This document shows positions 26,101-35,094 of a stretch of 64,000 nt of DNA, one piece after another (the first letter of the stretch is position 1; the number at the start of each line of letters is the position of its first letter). A model generated the notes under the pieces. It was not told the origin of the DNA. It did no database searches and saw nothing but the letters and a program-made list of their open reading frames with translations. Made by a program: the position numbers and the translations under genes. Source of the DNA: Acrocarpospora phusangensis (lineage in GTDB: Bacteria > Actinomycetota > Actinomycetes > Streptosporangiales > Streptosporangiaceae); the NCBI RefSeq assembly GCF_016862995.1, contig NZ_BOOA01000010.1:62001-126000 (forward strand), written 5' to 3'.

Positions 26101-26906
26101 CGCGCCGGATGTGGACCTACGCGGGCCTGGCCGCCGGCCTGGTGCTGGTCGCCTTCCCGTTCGGGTGGACGCTGCTCGCCTCGTTCAAGCCGGAGAGTGA
26201 GATCCGCCGCGACCCGCCGACGTTCCTGCCCGACCAGTGGACGTTCGCCAACTACGCGGGGCTCTTCGAGCGTACCCAGATGGATCAGGCGTTCTTCAAC
26301 AGCACCGTGGTCGCGCTGGCGGCCGTGGCGGGCAACCTGCTCTTCTGCTCCATGGTCGGGTACGCCTTCGCCAAGTTGCCGTTCCGCGGCAGGAACGTGC
26401 TGTTCGGCCTGGTCCTGGTGCAGCTGATGGTCCCGGCGATCGTGGTGATGATCCCGCAGTTCGTGCTGATCGCGAGTTTCGGGCTGGTCAACACGTTCCT
26501 GGGCATCATCCTGCCGACCATCGTGACGCCGCTCGGCATCTTCCTCATGCGGCAGTTCATCGCCGACATCCCCGACGAACTCGTGCACGCCGCCCGGGTG
26601 GACGGCGCACGGGAGTTCCGGATCTTCTTCCAGATCGTCCTGCCGCTCTGCAAGCCCGCGCTCGCCACCCTCGGCCTGATCACCTTCTTCACCTCGTGGA
26701 ACGGGTTCATCTGGCCGGCCGTCGTGGCGCAGAGCGAGGACATGTACACGCTGCCGGTCGCCCTGGCCATCTTCAGCAACGCCCAGGCCACCCAGTACGG
26801 CCTGCTCATCGCGGGCGCCGTCGTGGTGGTCCTCCCCATCCTCGTGATCTTCCTCTTCCTGCAGCGCTACTTCGTGCAGGGCACCACATTCACCGGTCTG
26901 AAGTGA
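26097..26906 (+). CDS. CUT1 sugar ABC permease (MalG type)
   Basis: 269 aa, six spans, EAA loop V-H-A-A-R-V-D-G-A, C-terminus Q-R-Y-F-V-Q-G-T-T-F-T-G-L-K as in typical MalG-type subunits. ATG 26097 overlaps the previous stop. Pairs with the preceding permease; the ATPase must come from elsewhere. Confidence 0.93.
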   Translation: MTRRMWTYAGLAAGLVLVAFPFGWTLLASFKPESEIRRDPPTFLPDQWTFANYAGLFERTQMDQAFFNSTVVALAAVAGNLLFCSMVGYAFAKLPFRGRNVLFGLVLVQLMVPAIVVMIPQFVLIASFGLVNTFLGIILPTIVTPLGIFLMRQFIADIPDELVHAARVDGAREFRIFFQIVLPLCKPALATLGLITFFTSWNGFIWPAVVAQSEDMYTLPVALAIFSNAQATQYGLLIAGAVVVVLPILVIFLFLQRYFVQGTTFTGLK

Positions 26907-26918
26907 CGGGAAGTCCTC

Positions 26919-28436
26919 ATGCGAACTCGTTTGTCGGCCGCGCTGGCGGCCTGCCTCGTCCTGCTCCCCGCCGTGCCCGCCGCGCCCGCCGCGGCCTCCC
27001 CCGCTGAGAAGAAGACCCTCGAAGGGTACGCACGGGACACCTGGCGCTCGATGACCGCGATGGTGGATCCCGCCACCGGCGTCCCCGCCGACAAGATCGA
27101 GGGCACCCTGGCCGCCGCCACCAGGGCCAAGGTGACCTCGCCCACCAACATCGCCACCTACCTGTGGAGCACGGTCGCCGCCCGCGACATCGGGCTGATC
27201 CGCAAGTCCGAGGCGCTCACCCGGGTGACCAGGGTGATCGGCGCGGTCGAACGGCTGGAGCGGCACACGCCGACCGGCCAGTTCTACAACTGGTACGACC
27301 CGCACACCCTCGCCCTGGTCCGCACCTGGCCGGAGAGCGGCTCGGTGGTCGAGCCGTTCGCCTCCAGCGTCGACAACGGCTGGCTGGCGGCGGCGCTGAT
27401 GATGATCCGCACGGCCGTGCCCCAGGTCGCCGGGCGAGCGAACGCGCTGCTCACGAGCATGGACTTCCGCTCCTACTACGATCCGGCCGGGAAGCCGGAC
27501 ACCGGCCTGCTGCGCGGCGGCTTCTGGCCGGAGCAGCCGTCGGGCTGCTCGGTGGCGAGCGACTACAACGGCTCCGGCACCACGGTCTACTCCACCTGCC
27601 ACCACTACGGCGCGCTCACCGAGACCCGGATCACCTCCTACGTCGGCATCGCCCTCGGCCAGATCCCCAAGAACCACTATTTCGGCATGTGGCGGACATT
27701 GCCGGATACGTGTGACTGGTCGTGGGCGGAGCAGAAGCCGGTCGGGGTCTGGGAGACCCACCAGGGCGTGAACGTCTTCGAGGGCACGTACGGCTACCGC
27801 GGCCTGCGCCTGGTCCCGACCTGGGGCGGCAGCATGTTCGAGGCCCTCATGGTCCCGCAACTCGTGCCCGAGGACACCTGGGGCGCCCGCAGCTGGGGCC
27901 GCAACCACCCGATCTACGTGGCCGCCCAGCGCGCCCACGGCCTCGACGACGCCAGGTACGGCTACTGGGGCTTCTCCCCCAGCAACAACCCGTCCGGCGG
28001 CTACCGCGAGTACGGCGTGGACGCCATCGGCATGGACACCGACGGCTACACCTCCGACCAGGAACGCACCTCCGTCGACTACGGCTTCGGCGACTGCCGC
28101 CCCGGCAAGCCCGAACCCGCCTCGTACGGCGACGGCGTGGTCACCCCCCACGCCTCCTTCCTGGCCCTGCGTTACGCGCCCGCGCAGGCGCTGGACAACC
28201 TCGCCAAGATCAAGGCCGACTTCGACGCGTACGGGCCCGGCGGCTTCTACGACGCGGTGGCGGTGCGCAGCGGGCAGGTGGCCAAGCAGTACCTGGCGCT
28301 CGACCAGGGGATGATCATGATCGCGCTCGGCAACGCGCTGAGCCGGGACGCGCTGCGCGGGTACTTCGCCACGCCGCAGGTCAGGGCCGTCCTGGCGCCG
28401 CTGCTGGCCGAGGAGACCTGGAACGTGTCCCGCTAG
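26919..28436 (+). CDS. secreted DUF3131/glycoamylase-like glycosidase
   Basis: 505 aa with a clear signal peptide (cleavage near P-A-A-A-S, about 27). The mature protein fits the (alpha/alpha)-barrel glycoamylase/DUF3131 family related to GH144: a T-S-P-T-N-I-A-T-Y-L-W segment near 68, F-Y-N-W-Y-D-P near 125, and the characteristic W-G-G-S-M-F-E-A-L motif near 305. It begins 12 bases after the permease stop, so it is in the transporter operon and probably produces or trims the oligosaccharide outside the cell. The exact linkage cannot be read from sequence. Confidence 0.8.
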   Translation: MRTRLSAALAACLVLLPAVPAAPAAASPAEKKTLEGYARDTWRSMTAMVDPATGVPADKIEGTLAAATRAKVTSPTNIATYLWSTVAARDIGLIRKSEALTRVTRVIGAVERLERHTPTGQFYNWYDPHTLALVRTWPESGSVVEPFASSVDNGWLAAALMMIRTAVPQVAGRANALLTSMDFRSYYDPAGKPDTGLLRGGFWPEQPSGCSVASDYNGSGTTVYSTCHHYGALTETRITSYVGIALGQIPKNHYFGMWRTLPDTCDWSWAEQKPVGVWETHQGVNVFEGTYGYRGLRLVPTWGGSMFEALMVPQLVPEDTWGARSWGRNHPIYVAAQRAHGLDDARYGYWGFSPSNNPSGGYREYGVDAIGMDTDGYTSDQERTSVDYGFGDCRPGKPEPASYGDGVVTPHASFLALRYAPAQALDNLAKIKADFDAYGPGGFYDAVAVRSGQVAKQYLALDQGMIMIALGNALSRDALRGYFATPQVRAVLAPLLAEETWNVSR

Positions 28437-28466
28437 CACCTATTCACCTACCTCGGGGAGAGAAAC

Positions 28467-30296
28467 ATGAGCACGGCCGAGTCCGCACGACGTGACTGGC
28501 TGAACCGCATCTACCGGCCGTCCGGGGAGGTGGCGGGGCCCTCTTCGCCGGATCTCGCCGCGCCCTCGGGGGTGCGGGCATGGTCGGGGCGCGGGCACGT
28601 CACGGTGAGCTGGGATGCGGTGCCGGGGGCGATCGGTTATCTGGTCGAGCGGGCGTCCGAGGCGGCGGGGCCGTACCGGTCGGTGGAGCAGCCGGACGTG
28701 GATGTGCCGGCCGTGCCGGGGACGCGGTTCGTGGACACGTTCGCGGACACCGCCGCCTGGTATCGGGTGGCGGCGGTCTCGACGGTGGATTCGGCCGGGC
28801 CGTTCAGCTCCCCGGTGCCCGTCTCATCGGGGGCGGGCACCGGGGAGGTGTCGGTCGAGGTGGACGCGTCGCGGGTGGCCGGGCCGGTCGGGCGGCCGTG
28901 GGCGTACATGATCGGGTCGGAGCATCTGTCGTACCTGCTGTCGGAGGAGACGGCCGGCGGGCGGCCGATCGGCGAGGAGCTGCTGACGGCGCTGCGGATC
29001 ATGCGGGAGGAGCTGGGTGTGCGCACGGTTCGGGCGCACGCCATCCTCGGTGACGATCTCGGCGTCTACCGGGAGGCCGGCGGCGAACCCGTCCACGACT
29101 TCCGGAAGGTGGACGAGGTCTACGACCGCGTCATGGCCATCGGGCTGCGGCCGATCGTCGAGCTCTCCTTCATGCCCCGCGACCTGGCCCGCGATCCGGA
29201 CAGGACCGTCTTCGGCTACCAGGCGATCATCTCCCCGCCGAAGGACTACGACCGCTGGGGCGACCTGGTCCGCGCCCTCGTCCACCACCTCGCCGACCGG
29301 TACGGCCTCCAGGAGCTCGTCGACAACTGGGCGTTCGAGGTGTGGAACGAACCCAACCTGGAGGTCTTCTGGAGCGGCACCCCGGAGGAGTTCTTCCGCC
29401 TGTACGACGTCACCGCCGCCGCCGTGAAGGACGTCCACCCGGAACTCCGCGTCGGCGGCCCGTCCTCGGCGGCCGACGGCTGGGTCCAGGAACTCCTCGA
29501 CCACGTGCACGGCTCCGGCGCGGCCCTCGACTTCCTCTCCACCCACACGTACGGCAACGCCCCGCTGGACTGGCGTCCCACCCTGGCCCGGTACGGCAGG
29601 GCCGGCACCCCCATCTGGTGGACCGAGTGGGGCCCCACCCCCACCCACTTCCACGGCATCGGCGACGGCCCCTTCGGCGCGACCTTCCTGCTGCACGGCA
29701 TGCGGTCGGCGGCGGGCCGGCTGGACGCGCTGGCCCACTGGGTGGCCTCCGACCACTTCGAGGAACTCGGCCGCCCGCCCGCCCTCTTCCACGGCGGCTT
29801 CGGCCTGCTCACGGTCGGCAACCTGCGCAAACCCCGCTATTTCGCGCTATCCCTCGCGAACCGGCTGGGCGAGCACGAACTCGCGCACACGCTCACCGGC
29901 GACCTGGGCGGCGTCGAGGTCTGGCCCTCGCTGGCCGCCGACGGCACCATCGGGTTGCTGATCTGGAACGGCACCCTCAACCAGTCCCAGGCCGGCGGTG
30001 AGCCCGCGCTGACCCGGGACGTCTCCCTGACCCTGACCAACCTGCCCGAGGACTCCTACACCCTCACCCACCACCGGATCGACCTGACGCACTCCAACAT
30101 CCAGTCCGCCTGGCCGGACGGCACGCCCTGGCCCGACGCCGACCAGTGGGCGGCCCTCCACAAGGCCAACACGCTCGACGAGTTCGCCCCGCCGCGGACC
30201 GTCGAAGGGGGAACGGTGACCCTCACCTTCCCGCTTCCGATGCCGGGCGTCTCCTACCTGGAGCTACGCGGTGACCAAGTGACACGACAGGCGTAG
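28467..30296 (+). CDS. GH39 family glycoside hydrolase (beta-xylosidase type)
   Basis: 609 aa without a signal peptide, so cytoplasmic. An N-terminal fibronectin-III-like domain (about 33-120) precedes a (beta/alpha)8 GH39 domain. The acid/base Glu is Glu295 in V-W-N-E-P-N and the nucleophile is Glu387 in W-W-T-E-W-G. A C-terminal beta domain completes the fold. ATG 28467 follows GGGGAGAGAAAC. GH39 includes beta-xylosidases and alpha-L-iduronidases. In an importer operon, a xylosidase acting on imported oligosaccharide is the simplest reading. Confidence 0.88.
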   Translation: MSTAESARRDWLNRIYRPSGEVAGPSSPDLAAPSGVRAWSGRGHVTVSWDAVPGAIGYLVERASEAAGPYRSVEQPDVDVPAVPGTRFVDTFADTAAWYRVAAVSTVDSAGPFSSPVPVSSGAGTGEVSVEVDASRVAGPVGRPWAYMIGSEHLSYLLSEETAGGRPIGEELLTALRIMREELGVRTVRAHAILGDDLGVYREAGGEPVHDFRKVDEVYDRVMAIGLRPIVELSFMPRDLARDPDRTVFGYQAIISPPKDYDRWGDLVRALVHHLADRYGLQELVDNWAFEVWNEPNLEVFWSGTPEEFFRLYDVTAAAVKDVHPELRVGGPSSAADGWVQELLDHVHGSGAALDFLSTHTYGNAPLDWRPTLARYGRAGTPIWWTEWGPTPTHFHGIGDGPFGATFLLHGMRSAAGRLDALAHWVASDHFEELGRPPALFHGGFGLLTVGNLRKPRYFALSLANRLGEHELAHTLTGDLGGVEVWPSLAADGTIGLLIWNGTLNQSQAGGEPALTRDVSLTLTNLPEDSYTLTHHRIDLTHSNIQSAWPDGTPWPDADQWAALHKANTLDEFAPPRTVEGGTVTLTFPLPMPGVSYLELRGDQVTRQA

Positions 30297-30313
30297 GAAG
30301 GCACACTACGAGG

Positions 30314-31277
30314 ATGCGGGCCTCTGCGGTGGTGGTGTTGACGGCTCTGGCCCTGGCGACCTGGCGGCGTGCGCGGTTGAAAGCCCCCCGGCCTCGCAGG
30401 ACGTTCTCCGGCAGACAACCGACCAGATCGCCCGTACGGCGGCGAGCCTGCGCCAGGTGGACGACATGCCGCTGTACGAGATGACGTTCCACGGGGGCTA
30501 CAACGCCGAGGCCGCGCTCACCGACGAGGAACTGGCCAGAAAGGGTGACGGCTGGGCGTGCTCGCTGTTCCACCGCTCCGGCGAGTTCGGCAGAAACTTC
30601 GACTGGGACCCCAACCCGGCCATGATCGTCCATGCCAGCCCGCCGGACGGCTACGCCTCGCTCTCCCTGCCGACGTCTCCTACCTGTTCCCCCAGGGTGC
30701 GAAGCCGGACCTGAGCGTCGCCCAGGACCGGCGGCGGCTGGCCCACGCGGTGCTGACCCCGTTCGACGGCATGAACGAGAAAGGACTCGCCGTCGGCCTC
30801 GCCCAGGCGCCCGACGCACGGCTGCCCGCACCGGCCCCGGGACGCACCACCGTCAGCGGTGTCCGGATCATCCGGCTGATGCTCGACCGGGCCGCCACCG
30901 TCCCCGAAGCGATCGCCCTGATGGGCCGCTACACCCTGGACTTCAGTGGCGGCCCCCAGCTCCACTACCTGATCGCCGACCGTACGGGCAGGTCAGCAGT
31001 CGTCGAGTACGGCGACGGCCGCATGAACGTCATCGACGACCGCTACCTCACCAACATCACCATGACCGGCGCCGACCAAGCCGCCAAACTGACCGACCGC
31101 CGCTACCGCCTGCTCCACGAAGGCGGCGGCACGGACGCGTTGGACCTGCTCAGAAAGGTCGCCCAGCCCCACACCCGCTGGTCGGTCGTCTACGACCTGA
31201 ACACCTCGACGGCCGAACTCGTCACGGCCCAGCGCTGGAACCGCGTCCACACCCTGCGCCTCTCCACGAGCGAATGA
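30314..31277 (+). pseudogene. choloylglycine/penicillin V acylase-like hydrolase, frameshifted
   Basis: Three successive frames give one protein. ATG 30314 begins a signal peptide (M-R-A-S-A-V-V-V-L). After a lost base near 30350-30358 the frame with D-L-A-A-C-A-V-E-S (lipobox), the nucleophile region W-A-C-S-L-F and G-R-N-F-D-W follows. After a second lost base near 30661-30670 the frame D-V-S-Y-L-F-P-Q-G runs to the stop. Full-length Ntn-hydrolase homology is otherwise intact. Both lesions are single-base losses, so real decay and sequencing error are both possible. Confidence 0.75.
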
Positions 31278-31283
31278 CCGCCC

Positions 31284-31805
31284 TTACTTGACGGTGGAGA
31301 GGTCGGCGACTCCCACGATGTTCGACACCGGGATGGTGGGATCGGCCCCCTGATGATGGCGGGAGTCGAGAGCCATGTGGCGGTTGTCCCCCTGAACCCA
31401 GACCCGCCCCGCCGGAACGGTCAACGGACCGAACGTCTCACGCGAGGCGGGCGGCTCCTTGATGTACGACTCCTCCAGAGGCCGCCCGTTCAGAACTATC
31501 CGCCCTTGATCGTCACAACACTGGATCGCGGCCCCTGGAACACCGATGACGCGCGAAACATAGACGCCGTTCATTTCCCACGACTCCGGAGCCCTGAAGA
31601 AAACGACATCGCCGAGCTCGGGAGCATAATCATCGTCAGGCAGGACGGCCATGATATGACGGCCCGCCATAATCGTGGGCTCCATGGCCTTGCTTGGAAC
31701 GGTATAACCCTTGCGCCCGGCCATTATGTCAATAACGCCGCATCCTGCGACCAGCGGAAGACAAACCACTACCGACAAAACATATCGCCCAAAACGTTTC
31801 ACCAC
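31284..31805 (-). CDS. lipoprotein related to signal peptidase I, catalytic residues lost
   Basis: About 173 aa of the S26 fold. The catalytic Ser position (x-P-S-x-S-M-x-P-T in active enzymes) is P-S-K-Ala40-M-E-P-T here. The general-base Lys in the Y-x-K-R-V-I-G motif is Ser84 (Y-V-S-R-V-I-G). Structural motifs are kept: C-C-D-D-Q-G-R-I-V-L-N-G and G-D-N-R-H-M-A-L-D-S-R. The N-terminal anchor carries a lipobox (L-V-A-G-C, Cys22). GC content and third-position GC are lower than in neighbours, hinting at transfer. The start is uncertain: GTG 31805 gives a compact signal, GTG 31829 is the alternative. It is probably a non-catalytic chaperone or decoy, or an enzyme with altered chemistry. Confidence 0.78.
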   Translation of the reverse strand: MVKRFGRYVLSVVVCLPLVAGCGVIDIMAGRKGYTVPSKAMEPTIMAGRHIMAVLPDDDYAPELGDVVFFRAPESWEMNGVYVSRVIGVPGAAIQCCDDQGRIVLNGRPLEESYIKEPPASRETFGPLTVPAGRVWVQGDNRHMALDSRHHQGADPTIPVSNIVGVADLSTVK

Positions 31806-31892
31806 GGCATTATCGACGGCAAGAATCACGATCTTGTCTCGGAGCCGTGGAGATCGTCGTCGTTTGGGACACTCGCTCCGAGGAGGAGCACG

Positions 31893-32285
31893 ATGACAGG
31901 CTTCGAGGTCAGACCGATCGGGTACGTCGAGTCGACGCTCACCGACCGGGAGCACGCCCCGAAACAGGGCGTCGAGGGAGCCCCGGACGCCTGGCTGGTG
32001 TTCGACGACCAAGTCCTGGAAGGCACGCGCGACTTCGCCGTCGGCGCGACCATCATCCTTCTGACCTGGCTCCACCGGGCCGAGAGAGACGTGCTCTCCG
32101 TACACCCGCGCGACGACCCCGGGAACCCCCTGACCGGCGTCTTCAGCACGCGCTCACAGGACCGCCCGAACCCCATCGGCCTCCACCTGGTCCGAATCGC
32201 CGCAATAGACGGCCACCGAATCCTGGTCCACGACCTGGAGGCCTTCGACGGAACCCCCATCCTCGACGTCAAACCGGTCATCTAG
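31893..32285 (+). CDS. TrmO/TsaA family tRNA t6A37 N6-methyltransferase domain protein
   Basis: 130-aa single-domain protein of the UPF0066/TsaA family. The beta-barrel start I-G-Y-V-E-S and the signature F-S-T-R-S-Q-D-R-P-N-P-I-G-L-H bind SAM in E. coli TrmO, which methylates N6-threonylcarbamoyladenosine 37 in tRNA. The C-terminal domain of E. coli TrmO is absent, as is common in short homologues. ATG 31893 follows a strong AGGAGGAG. It diverges from the signal-peptidase-like gene with an 87-base gap. Confidence 0.85.
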   Translation: MTGFEVRPIGYVESTLTDREHAPKQGVEGAPDAWLVFDDQVLEGTRDFAVGATIILLTWLHRAERDVLSVHPRDDPGNPLTGVFSTRSQDRPNPIGLHLVRIAAIDGHRILVHDLEAFDGTPILDVKPVI

Positions 32286-32455
32286 CACGAGCCGCCGCCG
32301 TGCCGCCGTGCGTGCCCGGGGCGTGTCGGCGGCTGTTTCCGCCCCGCGTCCGTGACAGCCCGGCAGACGCAAGCGGACAAGCGTGACTATTTAATGCTCT
32401 TTTCACCCTGGGCTTGTACGGTGAAGCGGTGGAACGCGGGCCCGAGAGGGGGGTC

Positions 32456-33205
32456 ATGGCCGGAGTCCCGGGTCGCCTGCTGGTCGGCGGTGGGGTTGGG
32501 GTGGTCGCCCTGCTGCTGGTGGTGGCGTTCCTGCTCGGCAGGACGGCCGGACCGCAGAGCGCGGCGGCGCCCAGCCGGAGTCCGACGCCGACGCCGACCA
32601 TGAGCCCCACGGTGGCGGAGATCTTCCAGCGGGTCGGGCCGTCCGTGGTCGTCATCCGTACGGACGGCGGGATCGGGACGGGTGTGATCGCGGCGGACAA
32701 CGGGACCATCGTGACCGCGCACCACGTCATCGAGGACGCCAAGACGATCAACGTCACCTTCTCGGACGGGACGGAGACGCGGGCACGTGTCACGTCGGCC
32801 GATCCGGGTAAGGACATCGCGCTGCTCGCCCCGGCGTCGCTGCCCGAGATCCTCGTACCCGCGATTCTCGGCGGCGGTGGCGAGGTGGGCGCGCCGGTCG
32901 TCGCCATCGGCAACCCGCTGGGGCTGACCTTCAGCGTCTCCTCCGGCGTCGTCTCGGGCTTGAACCGGGCGTCCGAATCCGACGGCGGCGATCTGGAGGG
33001 ACTCATCCAGTTCGACGCGTCGGTCAACCCGGGCAGCTCCGGCGGCCCGCTGCTCGACGCGCGAGGGCTCGTCATCGGCATCGTCGTCTCGATCGCCGAC
33101 CCGGGCAAGGACGAGGCCTTCGCCGGTATCGCCTTCGCGGTGCCCATCGGTACGGCTCTGTCCGGAGGAGACGGAGACGGTGACGGAAACGGACCCCAGA
33201 TCTGA
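32456..33205 (+). CDS. membrane-anchored trypsin-like serine protease
   Basis: 249 aa: one transmembrane helix (about 10-32), a Pro/Thr/Ser linker, then an HtrA-like trypsin fold. The triad is His90 (T-A-H-H-V-I-E), Asp120 (G-K-D-I-A-L-L) and Ser195 (G-S-S-G-G-P). No PDZ domain follows; the C-terminus is a Gly/Asp tail. ATG 32456 has GAGAGGGGGG upstream. The MoxR gene begins 19 bases later, so it is probably cotranscribed and may act on clients of the MoxR/VWA complex (inference). Confidence 0.87.
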   Translation: MAGVPGRLLVGGGVGVVALLLVVAFLLGRTAGPQSAAAPSRSPTPTPTMSPTVAEIFQRVGPSVVVIRTDGGIGTGVIAADNGTIVTAHHVIEDAKTINVTFSDGTETRARVTSADPGKDIALLAPASLPEILVPAILGGGGEVGAPVVAIGNPLGLTFSVSSGVVSGLNRASESDGGDLEGLIQFDASVNPGSSGGPLLDARGLVIGIVVSIADPGKDEAFAGIAFAVPIGTALSGGDGDGDGNGPQI

Positions 33206-33224
33206 GCGACGAAGGAATCCCCCG

Positions 33225-34208
33225 ATGACCTCTCCCGCGAAGTCCACCAACCCGCTCGAACGCGCGCTGTTCGAGGTGAAGCGTACGATCGTCGGCCAGG
33301 ACGTGCTGCTGGAACGCATGGCCGTCGCCCTGCTGTCCGGCGGTCACCTGCTCGTCGAGGGTGTGCCCGGCCTGGCCAAGACGCTGGCCGTGAAGTCGCT
33401 CGCCGCGGCGATAGCCGGGCAGTTCCAGCGGATCCAGTTCACGCCCGACCTCGTCCCCGCCGACCTCATCGGCACGCGGATCTACCATCAGCACTCCGGC
33501 GAGTTCCGTACCGAGCTGGGGCCGGTGTTCGCGAACCTGCTGCTGGCCGACGAGATCAACCGCGCGCCGGCCAAGGTGCAGAGCGCGCTGCTTGAGGTGA
33601 TGCAGGAGCACCAGGTCACCATCGGCCGCGAGACGTTCCGGGTGCCCGAGCCGTTCCTGGTCATGGCGACCGAGAACCCGATCGAGTCGGAGGGCACCTA
33701 CCCGCTGCCCGAGGCGCAGGTGGACCGGTTCATGATGAAGGTCCTCGTCGACTACCCCGCCGGCGCCGAGGAGCACGCGATCGTCGACCGCGCGCTCCGG
33801 CCGCCGGAGCCGACCCGGGCCATCCTGACCACCGACGACCTGATCGGGATGCAGGCACGCGTCCGGGAGGTGTACGTCGACCCCAGCATCGTCGACTACG
33901 CCGTGCGCCTGGTCACCGTGACCCGCGCCCTGGGCAACGCCGGGCTCGGCCAGCTGGAGCGGTACGTCAACTACGGGGCGAGTCCCCGCGCCTCGATCGC
34001 GCTCGTGATCGGCGCACGCGCCCTCGCGTTCCTGCGCGGCCGCGGCTACGTGCTCCCCTACGACGTCATCGAACTCGCCCTCGACGTGCTCCGCCATCGG
34101 ATCGTGCTCTCGTACGAGGCCCTCGCCGACGACGTGGACGCCGACACGATCGTGACGAGCGTGCTCGGGGCCGTACGGGTGCCCGACGCCGTCCTCCAGG
34201 ACCGCTGA
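33225..34208 (+). CDS. MoxR family AAA+ ATPase
   Basis: 327-aa cytoplasmic AAA+ chaperone-like ATPase. Walker A G-V-P-G-L-A-K-T at 46-53, Walker B L-L-L-A-D-E-I-N-R-A-P, sensor 1 in A-T-E-N-P-I-E-S-E-G-T-Y and an arginine-finger region in E-A-Q-V-D-R-F are all present. ATG 33225 follows GAAGGA. It heads a MoxR-DUF58-VWA-VWA run in which MoxR proteins typically remodel partners bound by VWA proteins. Confidence 0.94.
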   Translation: MTSPAKSTNPLERALFEVKRTIVGQDVLLERMAVALLSGGHLLVEGVPGLAKTLAVKSLAAAIAGQFQRIQFTPDLVPADLIGTRIYHQHSGEFRTELGPVFANLLLADEINRAPAKVQSALLEVMQEHQVTIGRETFRVPEPFLVMATENPIESEGTYPLPEAQVDRFMMKVLVDYPAGAEEHAIVDRALRPPEPTRAILTTDDLIGMQARVREVYVDPSIVDYAVRLVTVTRALGNAGLGQLERYVNYGASPRASIALVIGARALAFLRGRGYVLPYDVIELALDVLRHRIVLSYEALADDVDADTIVTSVLGAVRVPDAVLQDR

Positions 34209-34212
34209 TCCG

Positions 34213-35094
34213 ATGCGGGCCCCCGAGAAACTCCTGCTCCGCCTGGAATGGCGGGTCGTCCGCCGTCTCGACGGGCGGCTCCAGGGCGGCCACCGTACGG
34301 TGCACCGGGGGGCGGGGACCGACTTCGCCGGGCTGCGCGCGTACGTGGAGGGCGACGACGCGCGCCACATCGACTGGAACGTCACCGCCCGGCTGAACGA
34401 GGCGCACCTCAGGCAGTTCAACGAGGACCGCGAGATGACGGTCTGGCTGGCGCTCGACCGGTCGGCGTCGATGGCGGCGGGCCGGCCGGGACGCGGCAAG
34501 CACGAGGTCCTGGCGGAGCTGACGCTGGTCCTCGCCCGGCTGTTCTCCCGGGGCGGCAACCGGGTCGGCGCCCTGCTCTTCGACACGGGCGTGCTGCGGG
34601 TCGTACCGCCCGGCACGGAACGCAGGCACGTGCTGCGCATCGGCGCCGAGCTGGAGCGCACCGCCGGCACGAACAGCGGCCGGACGACCGATCTGGCCGA
34701 GATGCTGGACGCGGTGGCGCGCCTGGCCCGGCGCCGCAGCCTGGTCGTCGTCGTCTCCGACTTCATCGGCGAGGGCGACTGGGAACGCTCGCTGCTGCGC
34801 CTGGCGCGACGGCACGAGGTCGTCGCCCTCCGCATCGTGGACACCGCGGACGACGAACTGCCGGAGGCCGGGCTCATCGTGGTGGAGGACGCGGAGACCG
34901 GCGAGCAGCTCATCGTCGACTCCGGCGACCCGCTGTTCCAGGTCCGCTTCCGCGAGGCCGTCAGCGCCCGCGACGCCCGGCTGGCGGACGGCATGCGCGA
35001 GGCGGGTGTGCCGGTCCACCGCGTCGACACCGCTCGCGACCTGGCCGAGACGCTCGTCGAGGTCGTCGCCCGGACCCGGGACCGGCGCGCGTGA
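34213..35094 (+). CDS. DUF58 domain protein
   Basis: 293 aa. The DUF58 core R-x-Y-V-E-G-D-D-A-R-H-I-D-W-N is at about 44-57, followed by a VWA-like fold with D-R-S-A-S-M (metal-ion-dependent adhesion motif, about 87-92). It starts 4 bases after the MoxR stop and its stop overlaps the next GTG (GTGA). There are no membrane segments. It is the usual adaptor partner of MoxR ATPases. Confidence 0.93.
   Translation: MRAPEKLLLRLEWRVVRRLDGRLQGGHRTVHRGAGTDFAGLRAYVEGDDARHIDWNVTARLNEAHLRQFNEDREMTVWLALDRSASMAAGRPGRGKHEVLAELTLVLARLFSRGGNRVGALLFDTGVLRVVPPGTERRHVLRIGAELERTAGTNSGRTTDLAEMLDAVARLARRRSLVVVVSDFIGEGDWERSLLRLARRHEVVALRIVDTADDELPEAGLIVVEDAETGEQLIVDSGDPLFQVRFREAVSARDARLADGMREAGVPVHRVDTARDLAETLVEVVARTRDRRA

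Noticed and set aside
26016-28439. An 807-codon open frame on the minus strand over the permease and glycosidase genes
   Set aside because: Composition is low-complexity (His/Asp/Arg/Gly rich) and the plus strand encodes recognisable proteins.
34248-35090. Long upstream extension of the BatA-like frame through the DUF58 gene
   Set aside because: The peptide is Arg/Gly/Ala shadow of DUF58; the GTGA overlap at 35091 marks the real start.
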